The notes: a model not told the origin generated them from the letters alone. Shown: positions 11,493 through 21,101, counted from the first letter of the stretch. The stretch is 64,000 bases of DNA from Saccharopolyspora rhizosphaerae (GCF_003931915.1 NZ_RSAA01000035.1:558001-622000), one strand, 5' to 3'. Translations and numbers: made by a program.

Positions 11493-12263
11493 TCACGAGT
11501 AGGCCCTGCGCTGGTCCGGCGGTGGGATCTCGGCGCCCTTGTACTCCACCGGGATCCCGCCGAGCGGGTAGTCCTTGCGCTGCGGGTGGCCGTCCCAGTC
11601 GTCGGGCATCAAGATCCGGGTCAGCGCCGGGTGTCCGTCGTAGATGAGCCCGAACATGTCCCAGGCTTCGCGTTCCTGGAAGTCGGCGGTCGGGTAGACC
11701 GCCACGACCGACGGGAGGTGCGGGTCCTCCACGTCCACGGCGACTTCGAGCCGGACGCGGCGCCGGTAGGTCATCGACGTCAGGTGGTAGACCGAGTGCA
11801 GCCGCTGCGGCGCCTCCGGGCCGTAGTCCACACCGGACACCGAGCTGCACAGCTCGAACCGCAGCGCCGGGTCGTCGCGGAAGGTGCGGCAGACCTCGAC
11901 GAGGTGCTCGCGGCGCAAGTAGAAGGTGATCTCGTCGCGGTCGACGGTCACCTGCTGCACGGTGTCGACCGGAATCCCCTTGGCGCGCAAAGCGTCGAAC
12001 AGCGCGTCGGCGACCTCGTCGAACCAGCCGCCGTAGGGCCGCTCGGCGGCCTGCGGCACGTAGGCGGGCAGGTGCAGCCCGCCGTAGCCCGAGGTGTCGC
12101 CGGTGCCGCGCACGCCGAACATGCCCTGGCGCTCCCGCCCGGAGATCGGTGCTCCGGCCCGGGCCGGTTCGGCGCCGGTGGGCGCGAGGTCCGTCGTGCG
12201 CTCGGCGCTGGAACCGGGCTCGCCGGGTGCCGGGGTGGTTTCCTTCTCCGCCATCGAACTCAC
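11493..12263 (-). CDS. nuoC: NADH-quinone oxidoreductase subunit C
   Basis: A 256-residue 30-kDa-type subunit. The core from about residue 85 shows [39 protein letters not shown] and the signature [20 protein letters not shown] followed by [16 protein letters not shown]. The first 60 or so residues are a low-complexity Pro/Ala/Glu leader. GTG 12263 overlaps the nuoB stop as GTGA; ATG 12254 with AGGTGAG upstream is a possible alternative. Confidence 0.95.
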   Translation of the reverse strand: MSSMAEKETTPAPGEPGSSAERTTDLAPTGAEPARAGAPISGRERQGMFGVRGTGDTSGYGGLHLPAYVPQAAERPYGGWFDEVADALFDALRAKGIPVDTVQQVTVDRDEITFYLRREHLVEVCRTFRDDPALRFELCSSVSGVDYGPEAPQRLHSVYHLTSMTYRRRVRLEVAVDVEDPHLPSVVAVYPTADFQEREAWDMFGLIYDGHPALTRILMPDDWDGHPQRKDYPLGGIPVEYKGAEIPPPDQRRAYS

Positions 12264-12931
12264 CTACCCGCCTTGAGTTCCGGGCGCTCGGGCGTGCTCT
12301 CGAACGCACCGAGCTCGTCGGTTCCGCCCATCTCGCGCCGCTGCGCGGCTTGCTGCCGTTCGGCGCGCTTGCGCTGCGAGGCGTTCTTCGGCGCGTAGCG
12401 GACGGAGGAAGGGATCATCGGCGTGCGGTCGCCGCGCTCGAGCTTCTCCTGCGCGCGCTTGGCGTTGATCGGCTCGTCCATGATCTTGGCGTGCAGCTTG
12501 AGGATCGCGTCGAGCAGCATCTCCGGGCGCGGTGGACAGCCCGGCAGGTACATGTCCACCGGCACCACGTGGTCGACGCCCTGCACCACCGCGTAGTTGT
12601 TGAACATGCCGCCGGTGGAGGCGCACACGCCCATCGCCAGCACCCAGCGCGGCTCGGGCATCTGGTCGTAGATCTGGCGCAGCACCGGGGCCATCTTGTT
12701 GGTCACCCGGCCGGCCACGATCATCAGATCGGCCTGCCTCGGGGTGGCGGAGAAGCGCTCCATGCCGAACCGCGAGATGTCGTAGCGGGATCCGCCAACG
12801 GTCATCATCTCGATGGCGCAGCAAGCCAGCCCGAACGTCGCCGGCCACATCGACGTCTTCCGGGTCCAGTTGACGAGCTTCTCCACGTTGGCCAACAGGA
12901 TGCCGTTGGGCAGCTGCTCTTCGAGCCCCAT
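12260..12931 (-). CDS. nuoB: NADH-quinone oxidoreductase subunit B
   Basis: A 223-residue subunit carrying cluster N2, the last iron-sulfur centre before quinone. The ligands are the tandem cysteines of [11 protein letters not shown], the C of [14 protein letters not shown] and the C of [16 protein letters not shown]. About 60 charged residues extend the C terminus. ATG 12931 is chosen because GGAAGGAG lies 8 bases upstream; GTG 12940 would sit on top of that ribosome site. Confidence 0.96.
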   Translation of the reverse strand: MGLEEQLPNGILLANVEKLVNWTRKTSMWPATFGLACCAIEMMTVGGSRYDISRFGMERFSATPRQADLMIVAGRVTNKMAPVLRQIYDQMPEPRWVLAMGVCASTGGMFNNYAVVQGVDHVVPVDMYLPGCPPRPEMLLDAILKLHAKIMDEPINAKRAQEKLERGDRTPMIPSSVRYAPKNASQRKRAERQQAAQRREMGGTDELGAFESTPERPELKAGR

Positions 12932-13013
12932 CGCCGGCACTCCTTCCCGCGTCGTTGCGGCTAGTCCCTGTGATCCATCTCGGGCACCCGGCGGACCGGG
13001 CGCAGCGCTCCGG

Positions 13014-13379
13014 TCAGTTCCAGTCCAGGCCGCCCCTCCGCCAGACGTAGACGTAGGCGAAGCCGACGGTCGCGATGAAGAGCACGATCTCGACGACGCC
13101 GAACATCCCCAGGGCGTCGGCCGAGACCGCGAACGGGTAGAGGAAGACCATTTCGATGTCGAAGAGGATGAACAACATCGCGGTCAGGTAGTAGGCGACG
13201 GGCATCCGGCCGCCACCCATGACGGGCTGCGGCGAGGGCTCGATGCCGCACTCGTAAGCGTCGAGCTTCGCCTTGTTGTAGCGGCGGGGACCGACGATCG
13301 GTGCGATCGCGACCGAGAACAACGCGAAACCCAGCGCCAGCGCGAACAACAGCACCAACGGGATGTACGGGTCGAGCAC
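13014..13379 (-). CDS. nuoA: NADH-quinone oxidoreductase subunit A
   Basis: A 121-residue membrane subunit with three hydrophobic segments; the loop between the first two contains DAYECGIEP, whose cysteine is the family marker near the quinone channel, and [15 protein letters not shown] follows. The start is GTG 13379 ([12 protein letters not shown]) because GGAGG lies 9 bases upstream and this gives the usual family length; a frame extending to GTG 13424 is possible but lacks a ribosome site. First gene of the nuo operon. Confidence 0.93.
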   Translation of the reverse strand: MLDPYIPLVLLFALALGFALFSVAIAPIVGPRRYNKAKLDAYECGIEPSPQPVMGGGRMPVAYYLTAMLFILFDIEMVFLYPFAVSADALGMFGVVEIVLFIATVGFAYVYVWRRGGLDWN

Positions 13380-13506
13380 CTTCGCTGCCCTCCAACCGGC
13401 CCCGGTTCCTGTGTCCCGGGACACACATCGTCAGTCCCCGCCGAGACGCAGGTCACGCCTCAGGCATTCGGTCCGCACTCTATGCGGTCGGCCGAACCGG
13501 CTCCGT

Positions 13507-13522
13507 AGTGAGGCGAACCTAA
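13507..13522 (-). promoter_or_regulatory. Iron-box-like sequence upstream of nuoA
   Basis: Read on the minus strand, TTAGGTTCGCCTCACT matches 13 of 16 positions of the commonly quoted DtxR/IdeR iron box (TTAGGTTAGCCTAACC), with a perfect left half. It lies about 128 bases before the nuoA start. Complex I needs many iron-sulfur clusters, so iron control is plausible, but the right half is degenerate and the site may be chance. No clear -10/-35 pair was identified in the 194-base gap. Confidence 0.25.
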
Positions 13523-13572
13523 CTTTATGACTTCTCTCACCCTTGCCGAGACATCTGACCAGACACTCGCGG

Positions 13573-14871
13573 TCACGCGCTAGGGGTGGCGCGAGTAGTG
13601 GTGCTGATCACACGGTCCATGACGTCCCCGCCCTTCTCGTCGTAAAGATTTGCCAGCAGCTTCAACACGAATCGCATCAACGTCCGCCGCGGGAGACCGT
13701 GCTTGGTGGCCACCCGCATGACGGTCGGATTGCCAATCAACTTGCTGAAGATGTTGCCGAGCCGGAAGTAACCGCCGAGCTCCTGCTGCACGGCCGTCGG
13801 GTAGCGGCGCAGCGCCTGTTCCCGGGAATCCGCGGTCGGCCGCGCCATCGCGTGCACCACGCACTCGGCCGCCAGCCGCGCCGACTGCATCGCGTAGGCG
13901 ATGCCCTCGCCGTTGAACGGGTTGACCATGCCGCCCGCGTCACCGACCAGCAGCAGGCCGTCGCGGTAGTGCGGGGTGCGGTTGAAGCCCATCGGCAGCG
14001 CGGCGCCGCCGATCTTGCCGCTGGCGTTGTGCTCCCGGAACCCCCACTCCTCGGGGGTCCCGTCCAACCAAGAGCGCATCAACTGCCGGTAGTCGGTCTT
14101 GCCGTACGCCGACGAGGTCGACAGGATCCCCAGCCCGACGTTCACGGTCCCGTCGCCCATGCCGAAGATCCAGCCGTAGCCCGGCAGCAGCCGCGGTTCG
14201 GCGGGATCGGACTTGTCCCAGAGCTCCAGGTGCGACTCGAGGAAGTCGTCCTTGGTGCGCGGGCTGGTGTAGTAGCGGCGCACGGCCACGCCCATCGGGC
14301 GGTCGTCCCGCTTGGCGATGCCCATCGACAGCGCCAGCCGCGCCGACACCCCGTCGCAGGCGACCACCAGCGGAGCCCGGTAGGTGACCGGCGTGCGCTC
14401 CGGACCGGTCTTGGCCTCGACGCCGACGACCCGGCCGGTGCGCTCGTCGGTGAGCGCACCGCTGACGCTGGTCTGCTGGAGCAGCCTCGCCCCGGCGCGC
14501 TGCGCGTTGCGGGCGAGCAGGTCGTCGAAGTCGTTGCGCGGCCGGACCACCCCGTACGGCGGGAAGTCGGACAGGCTCGGCCAGTCGAGCTCCAGGCTGA
14601 CTCCGCCGCCGACGACCCGCAGGCCCCTGTTGTGCAGCCAGCCGGCTTCCTCCCGGGTGTCGATGCCCAGGTCGATGAGCTGCTTGACGCCCCGTGGCGT
14701 GATCCCGTCGCCGCAGACCTTCTCCCGCGGGAAGACGCTCTTCTCCAGCAGCAGGACGTCCAGTCCCGCCCTGGCCAGGTACGTCGCAGCCGTCGATCCG
14801 GCCGGTCCTGCCCCGACGACGATCACGTCGGCGTCATCGTCCGGTCGGCGGCGGCTGGTGGCGCTGGTCAT
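13573..14871 (-). CDS. menJ: Geranylgeranyl reductase family FAD enzyme, probable menaquinone reductase
   Basis: A 432-residue flavoprotein. The FAD dinucleotide fold is at the N terminus (DADVIVVGAGPAGSTAATYL with LLLEKS), then the family motif KVCGDGITPRGVKQL, and LLLVGDAGGMVNPFNGEGIAYA around residues 285-310. The closest known role is MenJ (M. tuberculosis Rv0561c type), which saturates one isoprene unit of menaquinone; archaeal-lipid or chlorophyll-type reductases share the fold. Position directly ahead of nuo, and the men genes nearby, favour MenJ. ATG 14871 has GAGGAG upstream. A Rex-like operator lies about 42 bases before the start. Confidence 0.8.
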   Translation of the reverse strand: MTSATSRRRPDDDADVIVVGAGPAGSTAATYLARAGLDVLLLEKSVFPREKVCGDGITPRGVKQLIDLGIDTREEAGWLHNRGLRVVGGGVSLELDWPSLSDFPPYGVVRPRNDFDDLLARNAQRAGARLLQQTSVSGALTDERTGRVVGVEAKTGPERTPVTYRAPLVVACDGVSARLALSMGIAKRDDRPMGVAVRRYYTSPRTKDDFLESHLELWDKSDPAEPRLLPGYGWIFGMGDGTVNVGLGILSTSSAYGKTDYRQLMRSWLDGTPEEWGFREHNASGKIGGAALPMGFNRTPHYRDGLLLVGDAGGMVNPFNGEGIAYAMQSARLAAECVVHAMARPTADSREQALRRYPTAVQQELGGYFRLGNIFSKLIGNPTVMRVATKHGLPRRTLMRFVLKLLANLYDEKGGDVMDRVISTTTRATPSA

Positions 14872-14912
14872 GACACTCCTCGAACTAGTGCAGTGCTCGG
14901 TGCGAAACCCGC

Positions 14913-14930
14913 TTGTGAACGAGTTCACTA
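14913..14930. promoter_or_regulatory. Rex operator (ROP) ahead of menJ-nuo
   Basis: TTGTGAACGAGTTCACTA matches the Rex consensus as known from Streptomyces (TGTGAACGCGTTCACA; wider form TTGTGAAnnnnTTCACAA) at all but one or two positions. It is a perfect GTGAAC-GA-GTTCAC dyad. It lies 42-59 bases before the menJ ATG and is not inside a gene. Rex, encoded in this window at 54.6-55.5 kb, is released from such sites by high NADH, so this would induce menJ and perhaps nuo when the NADH pool is reduced. A second, overlapping dyad (GAGTT-CACT-AACTC, 14921-14934) adjoins it. Confidence 0.75.
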
Positions 14931-15133
14931 ACTCCCGAGTCTAAGCCGCTGCACCAGCCCGATCGACCCTTTCGCCTAGGCCACCCGGGTGAGGAGTACC
15001 GCTGTTCCGGTCCTGATCACAGCCTTCCCAGCACCACGCGCAGCGACCCGGCCACCCCGGTGATGTGAACCTCTGATCACCGGTGGCCTCCGCAGTCGCG
15101 ACCCTGGCGGTCGCCGGGGTGAGCGGAGTGCGG

Positions 15134-15457
15134 TCAGGTCGGGTCGTGGCGGGAACTGCCCAGGTCCAGCGCGAGGAGCCGGGAGCTGAGGGTCTTGCCG
15201 TGGGTGTCGAGCGCGAGCGAGGTCGTGACACCTCCGCCGAGGGCCTGGTGGCAGACGAACTGCAGCGCCTTGAGCAGCGGCAGCTCGTAGCGGACGACCT
15301 CGCCCCTGACCTGGTCCCCCAGGTGCGCGCGGACCCGGTCCGCGGTGAGCTCCTGGCGCAGCCGGTCGTAGTCGGCGTCGTCGAGCGGGAACACCGAGAG
15401 GGTCGAGGTGTCCCCCTTGTCACCCGCGCGGCAGTGCGCGACCTCGTGCAGTCGCAT
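15134..15457 (-). CDS. AtuA-associated ferredoxin-fold small subunit
   Basis: A 107-residue protein starting MRLHEVAHCRAGDKGDTSTL, the hallmark of the small domain found at the C terminus of AtuA-type proteins or encoded as a separate gene (often annotated AtuA-related or DUF4387-like). It likely partners the protein encoded just upstream. The ATG lies 38 bases inside the end of that gene with GGAGG well placed, so the pair is translationally coupled. The exact reaction is not known; the family is tied to catabolism of branched or carboxylated acids. Confidence 0.75.
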   Translation of the reverse strand: MRLHEVAHCRAGDKGDTSTLSVFPLDDADYDRLRQELTADRVRAHLGDQVRGEVVRYELPLLKALQFVCHQALGGGVTTSLALDTHGKTLSSRLLALDLGSSRHDPT

Positions 15458-16733
15458 CCGGCACCTCCAAGGTCGTGACCTGCGTGCTCACGTCGGCCCT
15501 CGGGATGAGCGCGGAGACGATCCCGACCACCTCGCGCACGTCCGTGCGCACACCACCGCCTCCGGCCGGGCCGTTGGTGTAGAGCGATTCGACCTCGTGG
15601 CAGACGACCTGCGCCGCCGCCCGGTCCTGCGCCATCGCCGCCACCCGCAGTCGGCACTCGCCGTTCGGGTCGCCCACCGCGCCCAGGACGTCGGCGCGCA
15701 CCCGCAACCCGGTCCCGCGCAGCCGCTCGGTGACGACGTCGGCGGCCAGCCGGGCCCGGTCGGCGGCTCCCGGACCGGCGTAGCTGATGCCGCACTCGGC
15801 CCGGTGACCTGCGCGGTAGCCGACGCTGACCTTCAGCTCCTCGGGTCTGGGGCGCCCACGCGCTCCGCCGATCCGGACCCGGTCCTCCCCGGCCCGCTCC
15901 GCGCGGACCTCGCGGAAGTCCAGGACCACGTCGGGCGTGCGGTACCCGGTCGGGTCGGTGACCTCGTAGAGCAGCTGCTCGCGGACCGTCCCGACCGTCA
16001 CCGCCCCCCCGCTGCCCGCGGGTTTGCCGATGGTCGCGCTGCCGTCAGCGGCGACGTCGGCGAACGGGAAGCCCAGCTCGGCCAGCCCCGGCACGTCCTT
16101 GACCCCCGGGTCGGCGTAGTACCCGCCGGTGACCTGCCCGGCGCACTCCAGGACGTGCCCGACCAGGGTCGCCGCAGCGGTGCGCGGCACGTCGTCGAGG
16201 TCCCACCCCATCCGCTGCGCGATCGGGGCCACGAACAGCGAGGGGTCGGCGACCCGGCCGGTGATCACCACGTCGGCGTCCAGCGCCGGCAGCAGAGCCT
16301 CCGCTCCCAGGTAGGCGTTGGCCGAGACGATCTCCCCGTGCTCGGCCAGCGGCACGCCGTCCTCCAGAGCCGGCCCACCGGGGTCGATCCGGTCCAGCAC
16401 GTCGTCGCCGGTGAGCACGGCGACCCGTCCGGTCAGCCCCGCCTCCGCCATGACCTCGCGGGTGACCTCGCCCGCTCGCAACGGGTGCGCCGCGCCCATG
16501 TTGGTGATGACCCGTGCCCCAGCCGCCACCGCGACCGGCAGCAGCCGCTCGAAGCGGGTCCGCAGCAGCGGGTCGTGGCCCAGGTCCGGATCGGCCAACC
16601 TGCGTTGCTGCCCGAGGGCGATGGTGCGTTCGGCCAAGCACTCCAGCACCAGGTCGTCCACCCCGGCGGGGGCGAGCTGCACCGCCGGCTCGACCCGGTC
16701 CCCGGCGAATCCGGCCCCGCTCCCGATCCGCAC
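15420..16733 (-). CDS. Acyclic terpene utilization AtuA family protein (DUF1446)
   Basis: A 437-residue protein beginning MRIGSGAGFAGDRVEPAVQL with family stretches GARVITNMGAAHP, ADVVITGRVADPSLFVAPIA, GHVLECAGQVTGGYYADPG and GSGGAVTVGTVREQLLYEV. AtuA proteins occur in citronellol/geraniol catabolism of Pseudomonas, but most homologues have no proven substrate. GTG 16733 follows directly on the transporter's stop, so the three genes CitMHS-AtuA-small subunit form one unit. Here the full-length Pseudomonas-type protein is split into two genes. The substrate is probably what the transporter imports; that is inference. Confidence 0.82.
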   Translation of the reverse strand: MRIGSGAGFAGDRVEPAVQLAPAGVDDLVLECLAERTIALGQQRRLADPDLGHDPLLRTRFERLLPVAVAAGARVITNMGAAHPLRAGEVTREVMAEAGLTGRVAVLTGDDVLDRIDPGGPALEDGVPLAEHGEIVSANAYLGAEALLPALDADVVITGRVADPSLFVAPIAQRMGWDLDDVPRTAAATLVGHVLECAGQVTGGYYADPGVKDVPGLAELGFPFADVAADGSATIGKPAGSGGAVTVGTVREQLLYEVTDPTGYRTPDVVLDFREVRAERAGEDRVRIGGARGRPRPEELKVSVGYRAGHRAECGISYAGPGAADRARLAADVVTERLRGTGLRVRADVLGAVGDPNGECRLRVAAMAQDRAAAQVVCHEVESLYTNGPAGGGGVRTDVREVVGIVSALIPRADVSTQVTTLEVPDATARGRALPRG

Positions 16734-18005
16734 CTAGAGCACTCCCGTGAGCAGGGCGACCACCGTCATCACCGCGGTGGTGCCGAAGGCCCACCCGAAG
16801 ATGAACCGCTGGTGGTCGCCGAGGTCGACCTTCGACATGCCGAGCAGGATGAACGTGGAGGCGGTCAGCGGGCTCAGCGGGAACCCGGTGGTCATCTGGC
16901 CGAGGATCGCCGCCCGCCCGATGGCCGCCGGATCGCCGCCGAGCGCCGCGCTGGTTTCGGCCAGCACGGGAACCACGCCGTAGTAGAAGGCGTCCGGGGT
17001 GAACACCAGGCTCAGCGGCATCCCCGCGAGCGCGGTCACCACCGGCAGCACCGCGCCACCCGCGTCCGGGATGACCGCGACCAGGCTCTCGGCCATCGCC
17101 TTGATCATGCCGCTGCCGGTGAGGATGCCGGTGAACACACCCGCCGCGAAGATCACCACGGCGACCAGCACCACGTTGTAGGCGTGCTTCGCGAACAGCT
17201 CCTGCTGGCCCTGCCACGACGGGCGGTTGACCAGCAGCGCGATCAGGAAGGCCACCAGGAACAGCACCTCGAGGTCGGCGATCTGGGCGAGCAGGCAACC
17301 GACCAGCGCCAGGGTGAGCAGCGCGTTGACCCAGAACCGCACCCGGTCGGCGCCGGTCAGCCGCACGGGCTCGACCGCGTCGAGGGCCACGACGCCGAGC
17401 CGCTTGCGCTCGGAGCGGCCGATGAGGAACGCCGCCACCAGCACCCAGCAGATCCCGGCCGCCATGGCGGGCAGCACCGGCAGGAAGACCTGCGCGGAGT
17501 CGAGCGAGAGCGCGGCCATCGCCCGGGCGGTCGGACCGCCCCACGGCACCATGTTCATCACCCCGGCACCGAGGCAGACCACACCGGCCAGCACGATCCG
17601 CCGCATCCCCAGCCGCTGGTAGATCGGCAGCAGCGCGGAGACCGTGATCAGGAAGGTGGAGGCCCCGTCACCGTCGAGGGCGACCAGGAGCGTCAGCAGG
17701 GCAGTGCCGACGGTGATCTTGAGCGGATCGCCCTTGGCCCAGCGCAGGATCCGCGAGACGGCGGGGTCGAACAACCCCGCGTCGATCATGAGGCTGAAGT
17801 AGAGCACCGCGAAGGTGATCATGATGGCCACCGGCGCGACGGTGACCAGGCCTTCGGCCACGAGCGCACCGAGCTCGCTGCCGTGACCGCTGAGCAGCGC
17901 CGCCGCGAGGGGCACCAGGGTGAGGGCGAACAGCACCGACACCCGGCGCGAGAGGACCAGGGCCAGGAACAGGCCGATCGTCAGGAATCCGCTCGCGGCG
18001 AGCAT
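16734..18005 (-). CDS. CitMHS family carboxylate transporter
   Basis: A 423-residue protein with about 11-12 hydrophobic segments. The N-terminal LTIGLFLALVLSRRVSVLFA, the loop DGDGASTFLITVSALLPIYQ and the late NMVPWGGPTARA and MPLSLVFTPDAFYYGVVPVL stretches are typical of CitMHS citrate-metal:proton symporters. ATG 18005 (MLAASGF) has GGAGG 6 bases upstream; an upstream in-frame extension is not needed. First gene of the operon with the AtuA pair and divergent from a LysR regulator, so it probably imports that regulator's effector. Confidence 0.85.
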   Translation of the reverse strand: MLAASGFLTIGLFLALVLSRRVSVLFALTLVPLAAALLSGHGSELGALVAEGLVTVAPVAIMITFAVLYFSLMIDAGLFDPAVSRILRWAKGDPLKITVGTALLTLLVALDGDGASTFLITVSALLPIYQRLGMRRIVLAGVVCLGAGVMNMVPWGGPTARAMAALSLDSAQVFLPVLPAMAAGICWVLVAAFLIGRSERKRLGVVALDAVEPVRLTGADRVRFWVNALLTLALVGCLLAQIADLEVLFLVAFLIALLVNRPSWQGQQELFAKHAYNVVLVAVVIFAAGVFTGILTGSGMIKAMAESLVAVIPDAGGAVLPVVTALAGMPLSLVFTPDAFYYGVVPVLAETSAALGGDPAAIGRAAILGQMTTGFPLSPLTASTFILLGMSKVDLGDHQRFIFGWAFGTTAVMTVVALLTGVL

Positions 18006-18103
18006 GGGCGACCTCCGAACACCGCCGTGGGGAACGGTCGCGAGAACTGTGATCCACACCGCCCATGCGGGTCAAGCAAGGAAAATTGATAGCTTCATGC
18101 GCC

Positions 18104-19036
18104 ATGGGCATGGATCTGACCGTGCAGCAGCTCCGCCTGGTCCTCGCGGTGCACGACACCGGCGGGTTCACCCCGGCCGCCGAGCGGTTGCACCTGGCCC
18201 AGTCCTCCACCAGCCGCGCGGTGCGCGACGTCGAGCGCAAGCTCGGCATCACGCTGTTCCAGCGCACCACCCGGCACCTCGTCACGACCCCGGAAGGCGA
18301 GGAGTTCTGCCGGGTAGCGCGGCGGGTGGTCGATTCCTTCGACGCCGGGCTCAACCACTTCCACGGCTTCCTGGCCGGAACCCGGGGGCGGGTCCGAGTC
18401 GCGGCCCTGCCGTCGATGGCCGCGATCCTGCTGCCGCCGGTGGTCTCGGCCTACCGCGCCGAGCACCCGGACGTCGAGCTCACGATCGAGGACGGCATGT
18501 CCGACGACGTCCTCGCGAAGGTCCGCGCGGGCGCTGTCGACCTGGGCGTCACCGTCGTCGCCGGGCCCCTGCCGGACCTCGCGGTGCACCCCATCGCGAC
18601 CGACCGCATGTGCGCGGTCTTCCCACCCGAGCACCGCTTCTCCGCGCGCGAGGCGCTGACCTGGTCGGAGCTGGCGACCGAGCCGCACATCGCCTTCCGC
18701 CCGGACTCCAGCATCCGGCAGCACGCCGACCGAGCCTTCGCCGCGGCCGAGGCGCACCCCCGCGTGGTCCTGGCGTCCCGGAACATCACCGCGGTCGCCG
18801 GCCTGGTCGCAGCGGGCCTGGGCGCAGCCGTCATGCCCGGCACGGTCCTGCCGCTGGTCGCCTTCGCCGGCCTGACCCACGTGCCCCTGGTCGAGCCGGA
18901 GACCCGTCGCCGCATCGCAGTGGTCCGCGATCCCCGCCGCGCACAGGCCCCGGCCACCCAAGCCTTCGCCCGCGCCATCACCACGACGCGGACCACGGTT
19001 CCGGAGACCACCTGGCTGCGGCCCTCGCACGGCTGA
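18104..19036 (+). CDS. LysR-type transcriptional regulator
   Basis: A protein of about 310 residues. The N-terminal winged helix is clear (LRLVLAVHDTGGFTPAAERL, HLAQSSTSRAVRDVERKLG) and a periplasmic-binding-like effector domain follows (RGRVRVAALPSMAAILLPPV). The start is uncertain: ATG 18104 or ATG 18110, neither with a good ribosome site. It is divergent from the CitMHS gene with a 98-base gap, the classical LysR arrangement; ATTGATAGCTTCAT at 18085-18098 resembles a T-N11-A box. Likely activates the transporter-AtuA operon in response to its substrate. Confidence 0.88.
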   Translation: MGMDLTVQQLRLVLAVHDTGGFTPAAERLHLAQSSTSRAVRDVERKLGITLFQRTTRHLVTTPEGEEFCRVARRVVDSFDAGLNHFHGFLAGTRGRVRVAALPSMAAILLPPVVSAYRAEHPDVELTIEDGMSDDVLAKVRAGAVDLGVTVVAGPLPDLAVHPIATDRMCAVFPPEHRFSAREALTWSELATEPHIAFRPDSSIRQHADRAFAAAEAHPRVVLASRNITAVAGLVAAGLGAAVMPGTVLPLVAFAGLTHVPLVEPETRRRIAVVRDPRRAQAPATQAFARAITTTRTTVPETTWLRPSHG

Positions 19037-19075
19037 ACTCCGCACCCGGCGTGCCAGGTGGGTGGTCGGTGCTGG

Positions 19076-19765
19076 TCAGGCGGGGTTGGTGGCGTGGTGG
19101 ACGGCCACGGCACCGCTGGTGAGGTTCTTCCAGGTGGTGTCGGTCCAGCCTGCCTCGGCGATGAGCTCGGCGAGAGCGCGCTGGTCAGGCCAGGAGCGGA
19201 TGGACTCGGCCAGGTAGACGTAGGCGTCCGGGTTGGACGACACCGCACGAGCGATCGGCGGCAACGCGCGCATCAGGTAGTTCATGTAGACGCCGCGGAA
19301 CGGCTGCCAGGTCGGGGTGGAGAACTCGCAGACCACCAGACGTCCGCCGGGCCGGACCACGCGGCGCATCTCGCGCAGGCCGGCGACCGTGTCGGCGAGG
19401 TTGCGCAGGCCGAACGAGATCGTCACCGCGTCGAAGGCGTCGTCGGCGAAGGGCAGGTGCAGGGCGTCGGCCGCCACCAGCGGCACCCCTCGGTCCTTGC
19501 CGACCGAGAGCATCCCCAGCGAGAAGTCGGCCGCCACGCAGTACGCGCCGGAGCGGGCGAACTCGACCGTCGACACACCGCTGCCCGCGGCCAGGTCGAG
19601 GACCTTCTCGTCCTGCTGCGGAGCGAGCAGCTGCCGGGTGACCTTCCGCCAGCGCCGGTCCTGCCCGAAGGACAGGACGGTGTTGGTCAGGTCGTAGCGG
19701 CGCGCGACACCGTCGAACATCGCAGCGACTTCGCGAGGGTTCTTGTCCAAGCCTGCCCGAGACAC
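19076..19765 (-). CDS. menG: Demethylmenaquinone methyltransferase
   Basis: A 229-residue class I SAM methyltransferase of the UbiE/MenG family, last step of menaquinone synthesis. The SAM motif [17 protein letters not shown], the UbiE signature [21 protein letters not shown] (split: [21 protein letters not shown]), [15 protein letters not shown] and [20 protein letters not shown] are all present. Start is GTG 19765 with no strong ribosome site. It is downstream of the mannosyltransferase gene, the same neighbour as in mycobacteria, and convergent with the LysR gene. Confidence 0.94.
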   Translation of the reverse strand: MSRAGLDKNPREVAAMFDGVARRYDLTNTVLSFGQDRRWRKVTRQLLAPQQDEKVLDLAAGSGVSTVEFARSGAYCVAADFSLGMLSVGKDRGVPLVAADALHLPFADDAFDAVTISFGLRNLADTVAGLREMRRVVRPGGRLVVCEFSTPTWQPFRGVYMNYLMRALPPIARAVSSNPDAYVYLAESIRSWPDQRALAELIAEAGWTDTTWKNLTSGAVAVHHATNPA

Positions 19766-19799
19766 ACCCGAAGCGTACGTGGCCCACGCGCACGCGGGT

Positions 19800-20933
19800 T
19801 CAGGCAGCTGCCGGCTCCGCGTGGCCCCTCACGGCGGCGTAGTGGTCCACCAGCTGGCGGCAGAGCGCGGGCCAGGTGCGCCCCGCGACCGCCGCCCGGG
19901 CGCGGGCCCCGAAGAGTTCGCGACGAGCGGGATCGCGCAGGTCATCGATGGCCTGGCGCAGTGCCGCGGCGTGCTCGGCGTCGTCGTGGGCCGGGAGCAG
20001 GTACCCCGTGCGGCCCACCTCGACGAGGTCGCGAGGCCCGCCCGCGTCGGGAGCGACGACCGGGACACCGGAGGCCATCGCCTCCTGCACCGCCTGGCAG
20101 AAGGTCTCGTGCGGGCCGGTGTGCGCGAACACGTCGAGGCTCGCGCAGATCCCGGCCAGCTCCTCACCGGTGCGCTGACCGAGGAACGCCGCGTGCGGCA
20201 GCTGTGCGCGCAACCGCTCGCGCTCCGGGCCGTCACCGACCACGACCACCTGCACACCGGGCTGGCCGTCGAGCTCGGCGAGCCGCTCGACGCGCTTCTC
20301 CGGGGCGAGCCGACCGACGTAGCCCACCAGCAGCTCGCCGTTCGGGGCCAGCTCGGAGCGCAGTTGCCCATCGCGCTTGTGCGGCGCGAACCGCTCCGTG
20401 TCCACGCCGCGACCCCACCGGTGCACGCGGGGGACGCCCTGCTCGCGCAGCGTCTCCACCGCCCACGTCGACGGGGCCAGGGTGCGGTCGGCGTGCTGAT
20501 GAAGGCGGCGGATCCACCGCCACGCCGCCTTGGCGGTCAGCCCGAGCCCGTAGGACTCGGCGAACCCCGCGACGTCGGTCTGGTAGACGGCGACCGTCGG
20601 CACGCCCAACCGGCGGGCCGCGTTGAGCCCGCGCGCGCCCACCACGAACGGCGAGGCCAGGTGGACCACGTCCGGGCCGAACTCCTGGAGCCCGCGCAGC
20701 ACGCGGCGGTTCGGGAGCCCGATGGGCAGCGAGGACACGATCGGGAGGTCCACCGCGGGCAGCCGCAGGACGGGGAAACCCGCGTACTCGTCCTCACCGG
20801 TCCCGGGCGCGATCACCAGGGCCTGGTCACCTCGGCGGCGCAAGTGCTCCAGCACCCGCAACACCGAGTTCGTGACGCCGTTGATCTGCGGCAGGAAGCT
20901 CTCGGTCACGATCGCGATGCGCACGCCGGTCAC
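19800..20933 (-). CDS. mgtA: GDP-mannose-dependent alpha-mannosyltransferase (MgtA/PimB type)
   Basis: A GT4-family glycosyltransferase of about 377 residues. It starts [21 protein letters not shown], has the donor-site region [18 protein letters not shown] and the C-terminal EX7E-type stretch [20 protein letters not shown]. In mycobacteria the neighbour of menG is mgtA (Rv0557), which mannosylates glycolipid acceptors for cell-envelope glycans. GTG 20933 or 20924 is the probable start; the longer open frame to 21077 lacks similarity. The exact acceptor here is not known. Confidence 0.85.
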   Translation of the reverse strand: MTGVRIAIVTESFLPQINGVTNSVLRVLEHLRRRGDQALVIAPGTGEDEYAGFPVLRLPAVDLPIVSSLPIGLPNRRVLRGLQEFGPDVVHLASPFVVGARGLNAARRLGVPTVAVYQTDVAGFAESYGLGLTAKAAWRWIRRLHQHADRTLAPSTWAVETLREQGVPRVHRWGRGVDTERFAPHKRDGQLRSELAPNGELLVGYVGRLAPEKRVERLAELDGQPGVQVVVVGDGPERERLRAQLPHAAFLGQRTGEELAGICASLDVFAHTGPHETFCQAVQEAMASGVPVVAPDAGGPRDLVEVGRTGYLLPAHDDAEHAAALRQAIDDLRDPARRELFGARARAAVAGRTWPALCRQLVDHYAAVRGHAEPAAA

Positions 20934-21101
20934 CGTCGCCGCCGGTTCCGGCGAACAACCCACGCCCACGTGACATCGGCGCCAACGACGGTCGAAGACC
21001 GCCCCAACAGCGCCACCGGCCCGCAAACGTGGCCTGCGGCTCCTCGACCGGTCACCTCCGCGTTGCCGGGCGGTCACCCGCCGCGCGGAGGCTGGGGAGG
21101 C

